The notes beneath the pieces were generated by a model. That model was not told the DNA's origin. It worked only from the letters and a program-made list of their open reading frames with translations, and made no database searches. DNA of 64,000 bases. Origin: Ursus arctos (taxonomy: Eukaryota; Chordata; Mammalia; Carnivora; Ursidae). Below, in pieces: positions 12,332 to 25,306 of this stretch (positions within the stretch are counted from its first letter, which is position 1; every line of letters begins with the position of its first letter). The translations under genes were made by a program, and so were the position numbers. The stretch lies in assembly GCF_023065955.2 (NCBI RefSeq), contig NW_026622897.1, forward strand, positions 5,771,001 through 5,835,000, given 5' to 3'.

Positions 12332-12542
12332 GGGCACCTGGGTGGCTCAGTTGGTTAAGTGTCTGCCTTAGGCTCAGCTCGTGATCCCGGGGTCCTGGGA
12401 TGGTGCCCCACATCTGGCTCCGAACTCAGCGGGGAGCATGCTTCTCCCTTTTCCGCTCCCTTTGTTTGTGCGCCCTGCTTGTGCTCCTGAGCGTGCACGC
12501 TCTCTCTCTGTCAAATAAATAAAATCTTAAAAAAAAAAAAAA
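12332..12542 (+). mobile_element. CAN-SINE
   Basis: Head 'gggcacctgggtggctcagt', CT-rich body, 'caaataaataaaatct' and an A tail. It lies directly upstream of a second sense SINE, with similar flanks 'gttcccag' and 'gtttccag'. Confidence 0.95.
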
Positions 12543-12554
12543 GTTTCCAGGCAA

Positions 12555-12756
12555 GGACCACCTGGGTGGCTCAGTTGGTTAAGTATTTGCCTTCAGCTCA
12601 GCCCCGCATTAGGCTCCTTGCTCAGCGGGGAGTCTGTGTCCTCCCTTTCCCTCCTGCTTCTGCTCTCTCTTTGCCTCTCTCTCTTTCTCTCTCTCACACA
12701 CATACACACACTCTCTCTCTCTCAAATAAATAAAATCTTAAAAAAAATAAATAAAA
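12555..12756 (+). mobile_element. CAN-SINE with expanded CT/CA tract
   Basis: Head 'ggaccacctgggtggctcag'; part of the tRNA-like body is deleted after 'cttcagctcag'. A long CT/CA simple tract (12660-12722) precedes 'aaataaataaaatct' and the A tail. Confidence 0.93.
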
Positions 12757-13639
12757 TTTCCCCAATGATTCTGGCCTGCAGTTTGCTAGGACTGAGAACA
12801 GTTATACCAAGTAGGATACACCGTGAAGATTTTAACCCAACCCCTTGGCCATTTGATAGCTGGAGAAGGCAGTTCTTTGAGCAGGGAATAAGGAGGGATA
12901 CAACCAATGTTGTTAGCCCTGATACTGATGGTTTAAAGTTAAAAAAAACACCCCACAAAAGACTATGTTTTGAATTCATGTGTGATCACTGTTAATTAAT
13001 CACTTTAAAAGCTATATAAATTGTTCTTAGGGACAAATCTCCAGGTAGACAGTTTTATTAACCCAGTCAACTACGAAGAGAATGTTTTAGGTAGAAAGGA
13101 AGCAAGACTATTAAAGTACATTTTTTTAGGCATTTTGTGTGGAGATAAATATCCGTCTTTTTAGATAACTACAAAGTAATGATCTATGTTGCCTTGTCTC
13201 AGGATTGTAGCCAGTTCTTGATTAGTCAGAATTGAGTCTCTCCTTCATGGGTTATATAAAATGTGCCCTGTGTTGTGGCTCTTGTCCTTTGTGATTTTCA
13301 GATGCATTCTACCTTCACCAGTATGTGCCCAAACAGAATTTATTATTGTCCTTCCTAAAGTTTGTGTCACTTAATGGCATCACCATCTTCCAGAGGATTC
13401 AGGTTTACTTGGATGTGTTAGTCGCCCAGACATTTCAGTGGTATAAGTGTCCCTGGCAAGCATGTTTTCTCTTCACTCTTGCTCACAGACATTGTGCCAC
13501 GTGGGGGTCTCTTTTGCTTTTGACTCCTGAAATATACCTTAATAAGTCCTCTCTCCCCCTCCTTCTAACCATGCATACCTTTTTCAGTCTCTCTGTTTTA
13601 ATTTATTCCTAATAGTGCGTGGTTTGGGTTTTTTTTTTT

Positions 13640-14345
13640 TTTTGCATTTCCCTAATAGATCTCTTGACCATGATTCTTTTTTTATGCTTGCTTCAATTTG
13701 CAAATACTCTCTTAAGGATTTTTACTTCTGAGTTTATGAGACTGATTGTTCTGTAGTTTGCTTTTTGGTAATGTCTCTGTGGGTAGGTTTTTAAACTACA
13801 AATTCTTTTCCTGTACTAAATGTAGAACTATGTCATTTATATATTTTTTTCGTAAATGACCTTCAGTAGTTTTTATTTTTTATTATTTTAAAAAGATTTT
13901 ATTTATTTATTTTGGAGAGAGAGAGTGAGCAGGGGGAAGGGCAGAGGCAGTGGGAGAGGGAAACTCAAGCAGAGTCCTTGCTGAATGCAGAGCCCGATGT
14001 GGGGCTTAATCTCACAATCCCAAGATCACAACCTGAGCCAAAATCGAGAGTCAGCCATTTAACTGACTAGAGACACACAGGTGCCCCGACCTTCAGTAGT
14101 TTTTACCTTTCAAGAAATTTCCTCTTTCCATTTAAGTCAACTGAATTTGTTGACATGAAGTTGTTAGTAATAGTCTCTTACTAGCCTTTTAATGTCTGTG
14201 TGATCCATAGTGATATTCTCCCTCTCATTTCTGATACTGTGAATTGTGTTTACTTTCTTTTCCTGATTTTCAGGAAAAAGGGCTTATCAGTTTTACTGAA
14301 CTTGCAAAGAGCCAGTTGATTTTCAATAAAAACATTGTGTTTCTG
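13640..14345 (-). mobile_element. Old L1 ORF2, antisense, split by a SINE
   Basis: 'tgattgttctgtagtttgc', 'gcaaagagccagttgatttt' and related motifs are antisense L1 ORF2. The element is interrupted at 13876-14087 by a SINE that duplicated the L1 sequence 'gaccttcagtagttttta'. Confidence 0.75.
13876..14087 (-). mobile_element. CAN-SINE, antisense, with 18-bp target-site duplication
   Basis: Starts with a T-rich tail and 'aaaaagattttatttattta' and ends at 'cacacaggtgcccc'. Perfect duplication 'gaccttcagtagttttta' at 13858-13875 and 14088-14105 proves insertion by L1-type target priming. Confidence 0.96.
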
Positions 14346-15689
14346 TTTCTTGTTTTCTGACGACAGAACTATCCTTGTTCCTCATGACCTTTATAGTACA
14401 TATCCCTTGTGTTCTTGTTGAGTGTGTATTTGTGTTTTACCTCTTCACTTTCCAGTGGACAGTGTGCTTTTTTGGGACAATAACTGTTATTCATTTTTGT
14501 CTTTTCCACAGTCTTGAGTCAAACTGGACTCAGCAGTAGTGGATAATCCTATCTTGGAAGTTGACATAAGTTGATTTATTCTTCTGTTCATTGTCTCATG
14601 TAGAATTTAGTAGTAAGTTAAAAATGTATGGAGAGAATACTCATCTGGCATGGCAAATTTAGCCTTTTTAATAAAAAAGTTGTTTGTCTCTATGATATAC
14701 AAATAATCAAATTGTATTATGATTCACATTCTTGTTAATATGCTTTAGATGATTCTAGTTTTATTTTTCTTTGGTATGTAAAAGGAGGAAGGGCCCTTTT
14801 AGTACCTTTATCTGACTTAGGACTTTCTTTGAACCTACCTTTAAGCCTTTCTCCCATGCAGTAGTGGAGGTAAACGGGAAGAATTCTGCAGGAGGATATA
14901 ACAAATAGATAAATGAATTCTATTACAAAAGATCCACTCTAAGAGATAGAGCTAGTAAATAAGGGCTTACCTAGTACATTTAACGTTATGACTGGAGTTA
15001 TCACAATTTTATTGATAAAATCTTTTAGAAGTGTACCTCTTATGTAATTTGTAAGGAGAGCTGTGTCATTATCATAGCAGCTCAAATTCTGGGAAGTATA
15101 AATATTCCCATTGTGTTTGGCCAACAGCAAATAACAGTACAACGGGTTATTTGCTGACCTTTTCAGATCTTTTAAGATAAGGAGAAGTATAAATAAATAA
15201 AGCAGTTCTTTGATTCCCGATAAATGGCCTGGTGGCTGAAGAGCAGTAGAAAGGGCCTCATTCTACAGCTTGTGCAGTTGACTGCCCCTGTATCTGCTTG
15301 CTCGGTCACTCCCAAATAAGGATCCCAAGGGAGTAGGCTGCAGCCTTCCTCTTACCATGCTTAGAAATCTTAACAACCGTCTTTGAACTGATCCCTTAAA
15401 TTCTCTTCTTTCAATCTTTCTAAGCTGTTTTGACTGCCTACTTCCATCTCTTGCTCCCTTCTAATGTATTTTAATATACCGATGTCTTATTAATCTTGTT
15501 GAAAAGCATTTTAATTAAATCACTGTTTTGGCCCCCAATTTTGCTTACAGAATATAAGACTAAACTCTTAGTTTCCAGTAAAGGCTCTTTTGGTTTCTCC
15601 TTCCTGGGGCATGGATTCATCCTCAGTTACTCTCCATTTCAGTCTCAAGGAGTTTATTAGGCATCTGGGTTTTTTAAATTTATTTTTTA

Positions 15690-16035
15690 GCAACATTTTA
15701 AAATTCACATAACATAAAATTTCCCATCTTAACTGTTCTTAAGTGTATGGTTTGGTACTGTTAAAAATACTCACATCATTTTGCAGCCAGTCTTCAGGAC
15801 TTTTTCACCTTGCAAAACCGAAACCCCATTCTCTTCTCCCTCCAGCCCTAGACAACCAGTGTTGTCCTTTGTCTCTATGAATTTGACTACTCCAGATACC
15901 TCATGGAAGTGTAATCATACAGTATTTGTCTTTTTGAGACTGGCTTATTTCACTTAGCGTAATGTCTTCAAGATTCATCCATGTTGTAGCATGTGTGTGA
16001 ATTTCCTTCCCTTTTTAGGCTGAATAGCTTATCTC
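15690..16035 (-). mobile_element. L1 3' end, antisense
   Basis: 'aattcacataacataaaatt', 'gccagtcttcaggac', 'cttgcaaaaccgaaacccc', 'ggcttatttcacttagcg' and 'agattcatccatgttgt' match the reverse complement of a mammalian L1 3' region. This copy gives the single-copy counterpart of the minisatellite unit, at about 15740-15785. Confidence 0.8.
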
Positions 16036-16416
16036 TTTTTAAGAGCAGGCTTTTTATGGGAAGAGGATTGGGATGTTGGAATGTTAAACACGTTAGAAGA
16101 ATTACTATAAGTTCATTGGTAGAGTGGGGAGAAAACAGATTCTGGGGTGTTTGAAATTTCAGTTTTGCTTGGCTTTGCTTCTGCCACCACAGAAAATGCT
16201 GTGCAGATATGAGGATTATTTTGAGTTAAAGGCAGATAAATAACAGCACAGTCAAGAAGGCCACCCTGACCTTCCTTTCTCTTCCTGAAGGCAAGAGGGG
16301 AAACTCATGTGAGAGGTGCCCTCCTGATACCAGGAGAAAGGAAGACATTCTTACCACCAGAGATGGGGAATAGAGGCAGAGAAAAATCTGTACAAACAAA
16401 CCTTATTAAACTAACT

Positions 16417-16626
16417 GGGGCACCTGGGTGGCTCAGTCGGTTAAGCGTCTGCCTTGGGCTCAGGTCATGATCCCAGGGTCCTGGGATGGAGCCCTGCATC
16501 GGCATCGTCGGACTTCTTGCTCAGTGGGGAACCTGCTTCTCCCTCTCCCTCTGTCCCTACCCCCCGACCCGTGTACGCACGTGCGTGCACACTCTCTCAA
16601 ATAAATAAATATAATATTTAAAAAAA
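16417..16626 (+). mobile_element. CAN-SINE with 17-bp target-site duplication
   Basis: Head 'ggggcacctgggtggctcag', CT-rich body, 'caaataaataaatat' and an A tail. Perfect duplication 'aaccttattaaactaac' at 16399-16415 and 16627-16643. Confidence 0.97.
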
Positions 16627-17459
16627 AACCTTATTAAACTAACCCTACCTTCCTAGCCACTTTTCCACAGTTATCTGCCCCTTCTTCCAACCCCTTCGTC
16701 TTGTCACATTTTCATAATTTACTACTCTTCGTCCAGCCTAATATGTAAGCTCTTGGCCCTAACAGCTTCTTTGGGTCTTCATTTTTCTTGTGAAGGCTTC
16801 CAAGTACATAAAAAATTATGAAAAAAATTTGTATGCTTTTCTTCTTTTAATGTAACTTAGGTCAGTTTAATTGTTAGGCCTGGCCAGAGACCCTAAGAGG
16901 GTAGAGGAGATATTTCATCTCCTCTATACTTGTTTCCCATTTACTGGGTTGCCTCTAAGTATCGGTAGTGCTAGGGTTTTCATACTGTTTTTTATTTAAG
17001 TGAATTCCCATCTAAGACCTAGTTTATTTCTAATTAATAAGCATGCTGATCCAATAACTATATCTGCTATCCTAGGATTTGCTTTTTCTTTGCAGTTTTT
17101 GTGGGGTGTGTTTGTATGTGTGTGTGTATGTAAAATTGAAGAGCTGTTAAAAGTAGTGTCTGTATCATTTTGGACTCATGATAATTCACATGATCTGAAA
17201 AATGTTATTTTTTGGAGTTCTTTAAATCATTGATAGGAGTGAGCATGACAAAATTTACTTGTTATATAGTAAAACATTTTTCAATGTAAAGAAGTTCATG
17301 TTACAATTTGGATAGAACTTTTTTTTCCTACTTGCTGTGTGGTAAGTATGATAGCGACCTAGAAAGTGTTGGTTCTTGGCCTTTGTGAACCAGGACCAAG
17401 TGCTTTGGGACAAATCTGATTACTTTACACCTCCATAGTATGCCCCTACCTTTTTCTGT

Positions 17460-18360
17460 ATATTAATTCCATATATCAATATACATGGAATTATATTAAT
17501 ATATGGATTATATGTTAGCATGCCATGCTAAATGCTTTGCAGCATGATGCAGAACTAAATCCTGCCCCATCTCTTGCCAGAGTCTAGTTCTGTGCCTGTT
17601 CACCTTCATCCCTGCCTCCACCTCCACCCAGATGACTAAGAATTCTCCAAACATGGCTTACCCTCTCCTTGCAAGTCAGATTCTCCCTGCCTGGGATGCC
17701 CTATGCGTGTTTCTTGTTTTTTTTTGTTTTTTTTTTTTTTTTTTAAGATTTTATTTATTTGACAGAGAGAGAGAGACAGCCAGCGAGAGAGGGAACACAA
17801 GCAGGGGGAGTGGGAGAGGAAGAAGCAGGCCTCCTGCTGAGTGGGGAGCCCGATGTGGGGCTCGATCCCAGGTCCCTGGGATCACGCCCTGAGCCAAAGG
17901 CAGACGTTTAACGACTGAGCCACCCAGGCGCCCCTATGCTTGTTTCTGTGTATCTGGTGGAATCTCACTCTTTGATTAAAGCCTCTGTCTGCCAGACAAT
18001 GAGTTTGAGTGACTATTCTGAATTTTTCCAGAGATGGTATATGAATATTATTATCCTAGATGTATAAGAGTGAAGGTAACTGATTACCTTCCGGGTATGC
18101 TTTAGCATTAGGAATTAATTTTTTTTTTTGGAGACCCCTCTCTAAAAAAGGTCTAGTCTCAGTTTGTTTGACCCCTTCTGTTGCCTTCACACAGATTCCA
18201 CTCCTGGAACATTAGCTACCTTGTAATTATTTGTATATTCAGCTTTTCCGTTTAGGCTGGGTGTCGGGAGGACAGAGTCTCTGTTTTATCTGTTCTCCTA
18301 CCCCAGGACTTGGCACCATGCCTGATACAGGGTTGATGCTCAATAAATATGAGTAGAATG
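17460..18360 (+). mobile_element. L2-like relic carrying a SINE
   Basis: Weak L2 pattern from about 17580 ('ctgcctgggatgccctatgc') and a clearer 3' end at 18270-18360: 'cttggcaccatgcctg' and 'atgctcaataaatatgag'. Split by the SINE at 17715-17933. The segment 17460-17580 is AT-rich and only doubtfully part of it. Confidence 0.55.
17715..17933 (-). mobile_element. CAN-SINE, antisense
   Basis: Long T run, 'agattttatttatttgacag', GA-rich body and 'gagccacccaggcgccc'. Flanks 'ctatgcgtgtttct' (17701) and 'ctatgcttgtttct' (17934) form a duplication with one mismatch. Confidence 0.96.
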
Positions 18361-21300
18361 TAGGCAGGGACAGCTCCTCGGGCTCATAGTGACTTCCTAA
18401 ACGTAGTTCAGCTTCACTTTTCCCAGCAGGACCGTAGTCCACATCATCTAGTCCCTTTTCTGTCTTACTTTTGCCTTTGCTTTCTTTCTTAAGTGAGTAC
18501 CTTACTATTTATTGCCCTGTTCTGCAGTTGTCTGTGTATTCACTTCAGCATGTTCTTGCTCCTTGTGGCTGCTTTGCCTGCCTAGATGGAACTAAATGCT
18601 TCTAATGAGTTGGTATGAATTTTTGGAAGCTCTAGTTTCAGATTTATAAGAAACAAAATTCTTGTTGATTAATTGACAGTTATGTGGAGAATTGCATGAG
18701 ATTATGCTTTTGCCTGACTTTATTGGGCAAAAGCAGGGTTAAACCATTTATTTGAATAATAATGTTGCTTTTGTAGTATTTATAGTTTGTATGTTATCCC
18801 TGTTTTCTTAGTTGATATTAATTTTCACTATATATTATTATACTTAACCTTTGAGTGTTTGCTCTATAAATTGATTTGTCATCCAGGTGATAAAGCAGCT
18901 TCTCCCCATTCTTTTTGCATCCTTGCCTGTTTAGTATGTAGAGGTGGAAATGGATATTGGTTGTTAGTTGATGTCTTTTTGTCAAATACTATGTGCTGTG
19001 ACCATAAAGAATTAATCCTTTGAGTTGGCAAAGCTGCAGACCATGCTGAGAGGTCAGTTCTCTCTTCTCCAGACTCTGGAAGATGGTGATAGTGCGTCTC
19101 GTCTTGGGGGAACACCTGATGTTATTAGGTTATGTACAGTGGGATGTCAGAATGAGTACTTTGAATGTCAGAGTGTGATTGTTTTAATTTTGTTAAGAAA
19201 ATACTTAACCAAATCAGAGTTTGCTGGCAATATTAGAATAAAAAAAATGATCTCCCCCTCTCCTTACCAGCCTAACCTACGAATGGAAAGGACACACAAT
19301 ATTTTGTAACTGCTGTAGAATCAGCACTGGGCTTTGGTTCTGTTGGCTTGTCTTTCTCCGCTTCTTAAAGCTTGAGATAAGTGTGCTTTTTTGAGTGTGT
19401 TTAGGAACATGTTTTCAAAGTGTCTGAACTTGTGAAATGTTAAACCCTTCTAAGATTGGCAGGAGCTTAGTGTGTGTAGAAAACAGCATCTGCTGGACTG
19501 GAGGTGAGGAGACCTGTGGATCCTGAATATACTGTGTTCTGTTTCGTCACACAGGCAAGCCCCTCCACCTCTTACAGCCTCAGGATCCTGTGTACGCTGT
19601 TGTGAAATGGAGTAGAAGTGTGAGTGGAAGTATTCCTAAGCCTGCATGGTACAGATGTGAAGTGGCATTAGTTTCTGTGTTTGATTCCTGTGTTATTACT
19701 ACATCAGCTCCCGTTTTCTCTTGCATGAATACATTCTCCAGGCTCTTCACACCCCTTTAGAATGCACCCAACCTGCAACACTCTTCCTCTTGAAAAATTT
19801 GAGTGTTTTTTATGTGCTAGATGCTGCTAAGTAAGAGCACAACTGATAAATATCAGTTATTAGAGTTCAGATTTAGGTTCTTTTTACTCCTGAGCTTTTT
19901 CCATTCGCTACTATATGTGTCAACATTCTTTTGTCATCATTCACAACAAGGTTTGGAGGTGGCTATGAAAAGGGAGCTATAGGAGGCCTGAAAAAGAAAA
20001 ATGGAGAAATTCTCAACCTGACACTGTTTTAGGGTTTATTTGTAGTCCAAAAAAAAAAAAAAAAAAAAGAAAAACAGGAACAGTGTGTATTGAGTACCAT
20101 GAGGCCTATTGTGGCTGATCAAGTGGAACCCATCTCTGCTCTGGTTAGAAAACTCAGAAACGTGTGTGGGTAAATCTGCAACATCCAAATAATGTATATT
20201 AATGTAATTTAAAATGCACAAAAATCAGTGATACTATAACATGAAAGATACCAGTTTTTCCCCTTCTTTAAAGCAATCTTCTACATTTTTATTAGTCCTC
20301 TTTTGTTTATGTATCAGAAAAAAAAAAAAAAGACCATCTGATTTCTTAGGAGACAGCAGCACATTATTTCCTGTCAGGGATAAGTCATTCTCTCAAGTCT
20401 GGTCTGTCATGCTTTGAGTATATTGCTTTCTTTTTGTTGTTTTCTGAAGCTTTATGAAATTCTTTTAAGAGATAATTACAGGATTCCTAGAGTTAGTTGC
20501 TTACATTGCATGGTAAGGGCCACGTATGTACTTTTATTTTTATATGTGTGTGTTAGCGAACCCCCACCCTGTGTTAGCACAGTGAAGGTTTGAAACGCCA
20601 CGAGTGCTAACTTAGAATAGTCGTCTCATGAATTTATCTTTCTGGACTTGAAATTTAATTATATCAATCACTCAGACTTGGATATAGATACAGCTCCTAA
20701 GTAATACCAGCAGAGGCAGCCTATAAAATTAATGTCTGCACCTTTCATTTTTAGAAATCCAACATAGGAAAAAGGAAGAAACATAGGCAAACAGATTTGA
20801 CTTTGTTCTGTAGAACTGATAGTCTGCTATTACAGACACCTGCCGTCTCCAGCACGCACTGCCCCCACCCCTTTTTTAGCTGCCTTCCGTTTCCTCTACC
20901 TACTTTCTTTTCCAACAAATGATTCTTTGCTAGCAGAGTTCTTTCAGTATATCAAATCTGTTTCATTATTATAAGTTTTTTACTACCTTTGTTACTTGGG
21001 GTTGTTTCCACTCAGATGAATAATATTACCTAGGAGCAGTTTTTCAGAACCTTCGAGGATCTTTGTTTTTGTTCAGCATTGCTGTCTTCTTGATTGTTTC
21101 TCTGAGGCATCTATTACATAAATCAAAGTTACCTTTTGAGGTCATGTAAAATACACGTAATATGTATTTTTATATTCTCACTCTTTTATATTTTTAGCAA
21201 GTAAACTTCAGATATTCATTTCAGCAGAAGGTTTTTGATTTTTAATCTTTTACGTATAAAGTAATCTCTAGGTAAGAGCAACTGAGAAATAAAGCAAATG

Positions 21301-21496
21301 GTCTTGTGTTAGAAGTAAATATCTTTGGTGATTGCCTCTGAATTGTGTCTTCCTCTTGCTAACCTGTGAGGATCACATGAGATAATTGCATTCCTTTGAT
21401 ATTTTCTCACTTTCGGGTTCTATAGCCTCTTGTCTCCTTTTAGAGTAAGGCATTGCTGATGGGTCTGATTCCAAAGCAGTTTCCAGCTCCTCTAAT
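18361..21496. other. Intronic, nothing recognised except simple A/T runs
   Basis: Apart from A runs at 20049-20068 and 20319-20331 nothing is identified. Confidence 0.55.
20049..20068. repeat. 20-nt A run
   Basis: Pure A run; the sequence to its left has no recognised retrocopy body. Confidence 0.9.
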
Positions 21497-21523
21497 ATGT
21501 GTGTGTGTGTGTGTGTGTGTGTA
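21497..21523. repeat. (GT)n microsatellite
   Basis: About 13 GT units, followed by a short alternating 'gtgcgcgtgc' segment and CACACA. Confidence 0.95.
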
Positions 21524-21659
21524 TAGGTGCGCGTGCTCACACACACCTGTTTTATCATACAAGTGAAGTGTAAGTGGACCGGAATGATCAGACTCTCACA
21601 GTTAATTCTCAATAAGCATTTATTGGGGGCGTTGTATATTGTGTACATTGAAGAAGTAA

Positions 21660-22250
21660 CGTCAAACTAGAGAGCAGTTTTCTGTTGCTATGTAACAATT
21701 TTCCACAAATTCAGCAGCTTAAAACAACACACATTTATTATGTTGTAATTTCTGTGGCTCAGGAGTCTGGGCACAGCTAAGCTGGGTCTTCTGTTCGGTG
21801 TCTCACAAGGCTGCAATCAAGGTATTGGACAGTTTACATTCTCATCTGGGAACTTAAATGAAGAATCACTTTCTGAGCTCATTAAAGTTGTTAGCAGAAT
21901 TTCTTTGGCAGCTGTGTGACTTAGGGCCCCAGCTTCTTGCTGGCTGTTGGCTGGGGACTGCCCCTGGTTCCTAGAGGCCACACACAGTTCTTTGCCATAT
22001 GGGCTTCTCCAGCATGGCTGCTTACATCATTAAGCCTGCACAGGGAGTCTGTAGCTCCAGTCTGCTGGTAAGATGGAGTCTCATACAATGTCGCACAACC
22101 ATGGGAGTGATTTCCCATTACCTTTCCCGTATTGTGTCATTGGAAGAAAGTCCCGCTTCCACTGAAGAAGAGGGGATTGCACAAAGGCATGGGCACCAGA
22201 AGGTGGAATCATTGGGGGTCATCTTAGGATCTTTTTGCCACAAACAAGAT
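21660..22250. mobile_element. Ancient dispersed repeat, LTR-like, family uncertain
   Basis: 'cagcttaaaacaacacacat', 'ctcaggagtctgggcacag', 'cttgctggctgttggctg', 'atgggcttctccagcatgg' and 'ggaatcattgggggtcatct' follow an abundant mammalian repeat I know by sequence but cannot name confidently; an old MaLR-type LTR is possible. No coding content. Confidence 0.55.
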
Positions 22251-23309
22251 GTAAATAAATGGGTGGAAAGTAAACTTCAAGTGATTAAAAATGGTACATT
22301 TTATTGCTTGAATACTGTGTTATTGCAGAACTGGATTAGCCAGATTTGAAGCTGGACTGTTACTGTGCTTGGCACTTGGTGGAAGCATGGTCTCTCTGTC
22401 GACAGGACCGTGTAAGCTAAGGATGAGGTCTTTCTCATGAGTCTGTGCTCTTACATTCCAGACACACCCACATATGGTGTGGAGGTCTCAGTGGAGGCCA
22501 GAACTTTTCTCCCCACATTATATACATTATGATTTCAGAATTGTCACCAAACTATTAATATAATTAGTTGCTTTCGTTTAAAGTAGCAGGCAATACAGGC
22601 ATCAAAGATAGGTTTCTTGTTAGGTTGAATAAGAGTCTCATTACAAGAGTAATTTAGGCATGTATAGAAGATAATTTTGGGGGGATTTACATATTCTTAG
22701 CAATGTGCTATATTTTCAGATATCACAGTAACATTAAGGTTTCTTTTTCTTCAATTTATTCAGTTATTTAAATAGGTAATGAACTTATTTTGAATATTTT
22801 CATCTTTTTTATTTTTACTCCTACTTAATACTAGGTCTTGTTTTACATTGCTGTGTTGATATCATGACTTTAATGAGTTAGAGCAGTGACCTTTAATTTT
22901 AGATATAGATTAAAATCAAAGATACCAGATTTCTCAGTGTCTTGCCTCTGCTTCTCTGTTTATGTCAGTATGATTTAATTTCAAAGATTTCTGGATTAAA
23001 GTAACATTTCTAGTATATTTTTATTCTTGGGAAATACATATGGCCAATTTAATAGTGAAAGAAGAAAAACTTGATACTTGGAGATTTTTTTTTTTGAAAG
23101 TTAACTTTGTGGAATAAACCATAGTCTTTTAAAAAGATTTCTGTTTATACATAAAAAAGTTTCCATTAAGAACAACAGCAAAAAGAGTGGAAGGGACTTT
23201 AGTAAATATATCTTTTCTCCTGGAAATCCATTTGATACTGTGGTAGAGTCTTGGGAGACAGCATGGTGTGTATGGGGAATGTGTGGTCCCTCTGGGTAGT
23301 CTCTCCGTT

Positions 23310-23600
23310 TGTTCAGTTGTTCAACTACATTGAGCACTTACTGTGTGTCAGACCCTTTGCTCTAGTGCCAGAAAATCAACAGTAAACTGGGTGGTGGTGG
23401 TCAAGGCCGCCTCATGTTAGAGGTAGATACATAGATAGTAAATAAGTAAATAAGATGAAGTACAGGATAGTGCTGTAAAGGAAATAAACTGGGAGCTGTA
23501 GTACGCAGGGTGCTGTAATTAGGAGAAACCTTTTATGGAGAGGCTGCTTTAGAGATGGTGGCCAGTAAAGACTTCTCTGAGAGGGAGGACATTGGATCTG
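23310..23600 (-). mobile_element. L2 relic, antisense
   Basis: 'attgagcacttactgtgtgt', 'gctgtaaaggaaataaac' and 'gccagtaaagacttctctga' match the reverse complement of an L2 3' half. Confidence 0.6.
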
Positions 23601-25119
23601 AGTTTTATTGTATTATCGATATTTGGTCTTTGCTGTAAAGGAAAACACAATTTCTGTTTCATTTTGCATTAAGGGCATCTTTATATCATCTAATTATCTC
23701 ACTGGATATACTATATGGTCAGGAAGAAAACTCTAGGAACTTATTGGACTCTAGGGGACAGTAGTTTTGCTGTGAAGAAGGTGTGCTTCATTTTAATATT
23801 CTATTCCAGTAGACTCATAATTTAAGAATCCTCTTAGATTTTTTAGGCAGGAAAGATTGAAGTAGCTTGGTTTTAGATTGTATTTGAACTTTCTTAAGAA
23901 CATGGATTTCTGTTACCTGATCTAAATCTAGGCCAAGCATTAGGCTTGGGTTGTAAAGAAACCACCATTGAGGTAGGATGTGTTGCTGTTAGGTTCTTCG
24001 CAGAAGCCAGGTAGGAAAGGGACACATGTACCAACTTCAGTAGTTGGGGCAATGACTAGTTTCCCTGCTGAAGGGACAGTTGGAAGCTTTTTGCTTATAG
24101 AATAGCAGTTCCAAGTGGTGATTGATTGCTACTGGTCTGTCTCTGGCTTTACCACTTCTAATTTGTAATGAATTCTCATAATGGGATTTTTTATCATCTG
24201 TGAAGTGTTTCAGATTTTTTTTCTTAACTGTTGATCCTCACCCTTCTGAGCAGTTTTTCTAAGGTTATCCTGTTGTGTATCTGCATTTAGTGGTCAGTTT
24301 TGTAAAAATGTAATCCTTGCCCACATAAAAACCAAATACATTTTTTTTTATGGTACCCACTTAATCTAACAAAGGACCCATGTGATTTTTTTGGCCCAAT
24401 GGAAGAATTTCCCTTTATCACTTTAGAGTAGTACTTACTATGTATTGACAGACTTTCCTTGCTTTTATGAATTTAATACATAGAATTGAAAACACTTTTA
24501 TTATACAAGCAATATGTATGAAGTACAAACTTTACCCTAATCTTTAGTCTAAACAAAGGAATTAGCTTTATTTTTATTTTTATTTTTCTGTAATAAGATT
24601 GCTTTGCACTGCATAACTATCTGGATGGCTTACGCACTTCTCTCAGATAGTATGTGAATTGTTCTGCCCACCATATCAGAGTCTGGTAGGTATTTTGGGA
24701 TTTTGCCTTGATTGCTCTGTAGTGTTGTCCTTTTCATGTATATTAATACCTCTAAGGTTAGTCTTTTGTTAAAGTATAGCAACAGCTTAGTTTGTAATAT
24801 AGCACTGTTGTGCCTACTAAAAGCAGACAGATACTCTAGCAGCTTTGTGAAGATAGGAGTGAAATTTTCTGTCATGGGAATATATAAATCCTGTTGTGCA
24901 AACCAGAAAATCAGTGCTTTGTAATCCTTATAAGGTTGCTCCCATCTTCAGTTAGTATCCCAATGATAGTGTACCAGTCGGAAAAGTACCAGGCTACATT
25001 TTGAAAGAGGTCTTCCTGTCTGTCCCTCCATCCTTCCCTCCCAACCCCCCATCCATTCATCTGTCCTGTCAGTCATGCTTATGTCTCATCAACAAAAGAT
25101 TTGATGTGGCTCACTTTGG

Positions 25120-25200
25120 GGGAAAAATAAAAGAGGGAGAGAGAGAAAGAGAGGGAGGCAGAGAAAGGTAAGGAGAAGAAAGTGTAGTAAGTGAAAGTCT
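25120..25200. repeat. GA-rich polypurine tract
   Basis: An almost pure purine stretch on the + strand (gagggagagagagaaag and similar). It lies about 50 bp upstream of the alternating purine-pyrimidine run at 25248-25306. Confidence 0.85.
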
Positions 25201-25247
25201 GGTACATAGAGTGTATTTGTCTCACTGAACACAAAAGTCAAGGGTGA

Positions 25248-25306
25248 GCGTGTGTGCGCGCGTGCGCGCACACACACACACACACGCACACACACACACA
25301 CACACA
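25248..25306. repeat. Alternating (GT/GC/CA)n microsatellite
   Basis: 59 nt of strict purine-pyrimidine alternation: GT, then GC, then CA dinucleotides. The composite 'gcgcgcgtgcgcgcacac' core is of the type most prone to adopt Z-DNA under supercoiling (established knowledge; not tested here). Confidence 0.95.

Noticed and set aside
17464..17493. AT-rich hairpin with 9-bp arms (taattccat / atggaatta)
   Set aside because: Short inverted repeats are expected by chance in AT-rich intronic DNA; no microRNA-like stem length or flanking signal.
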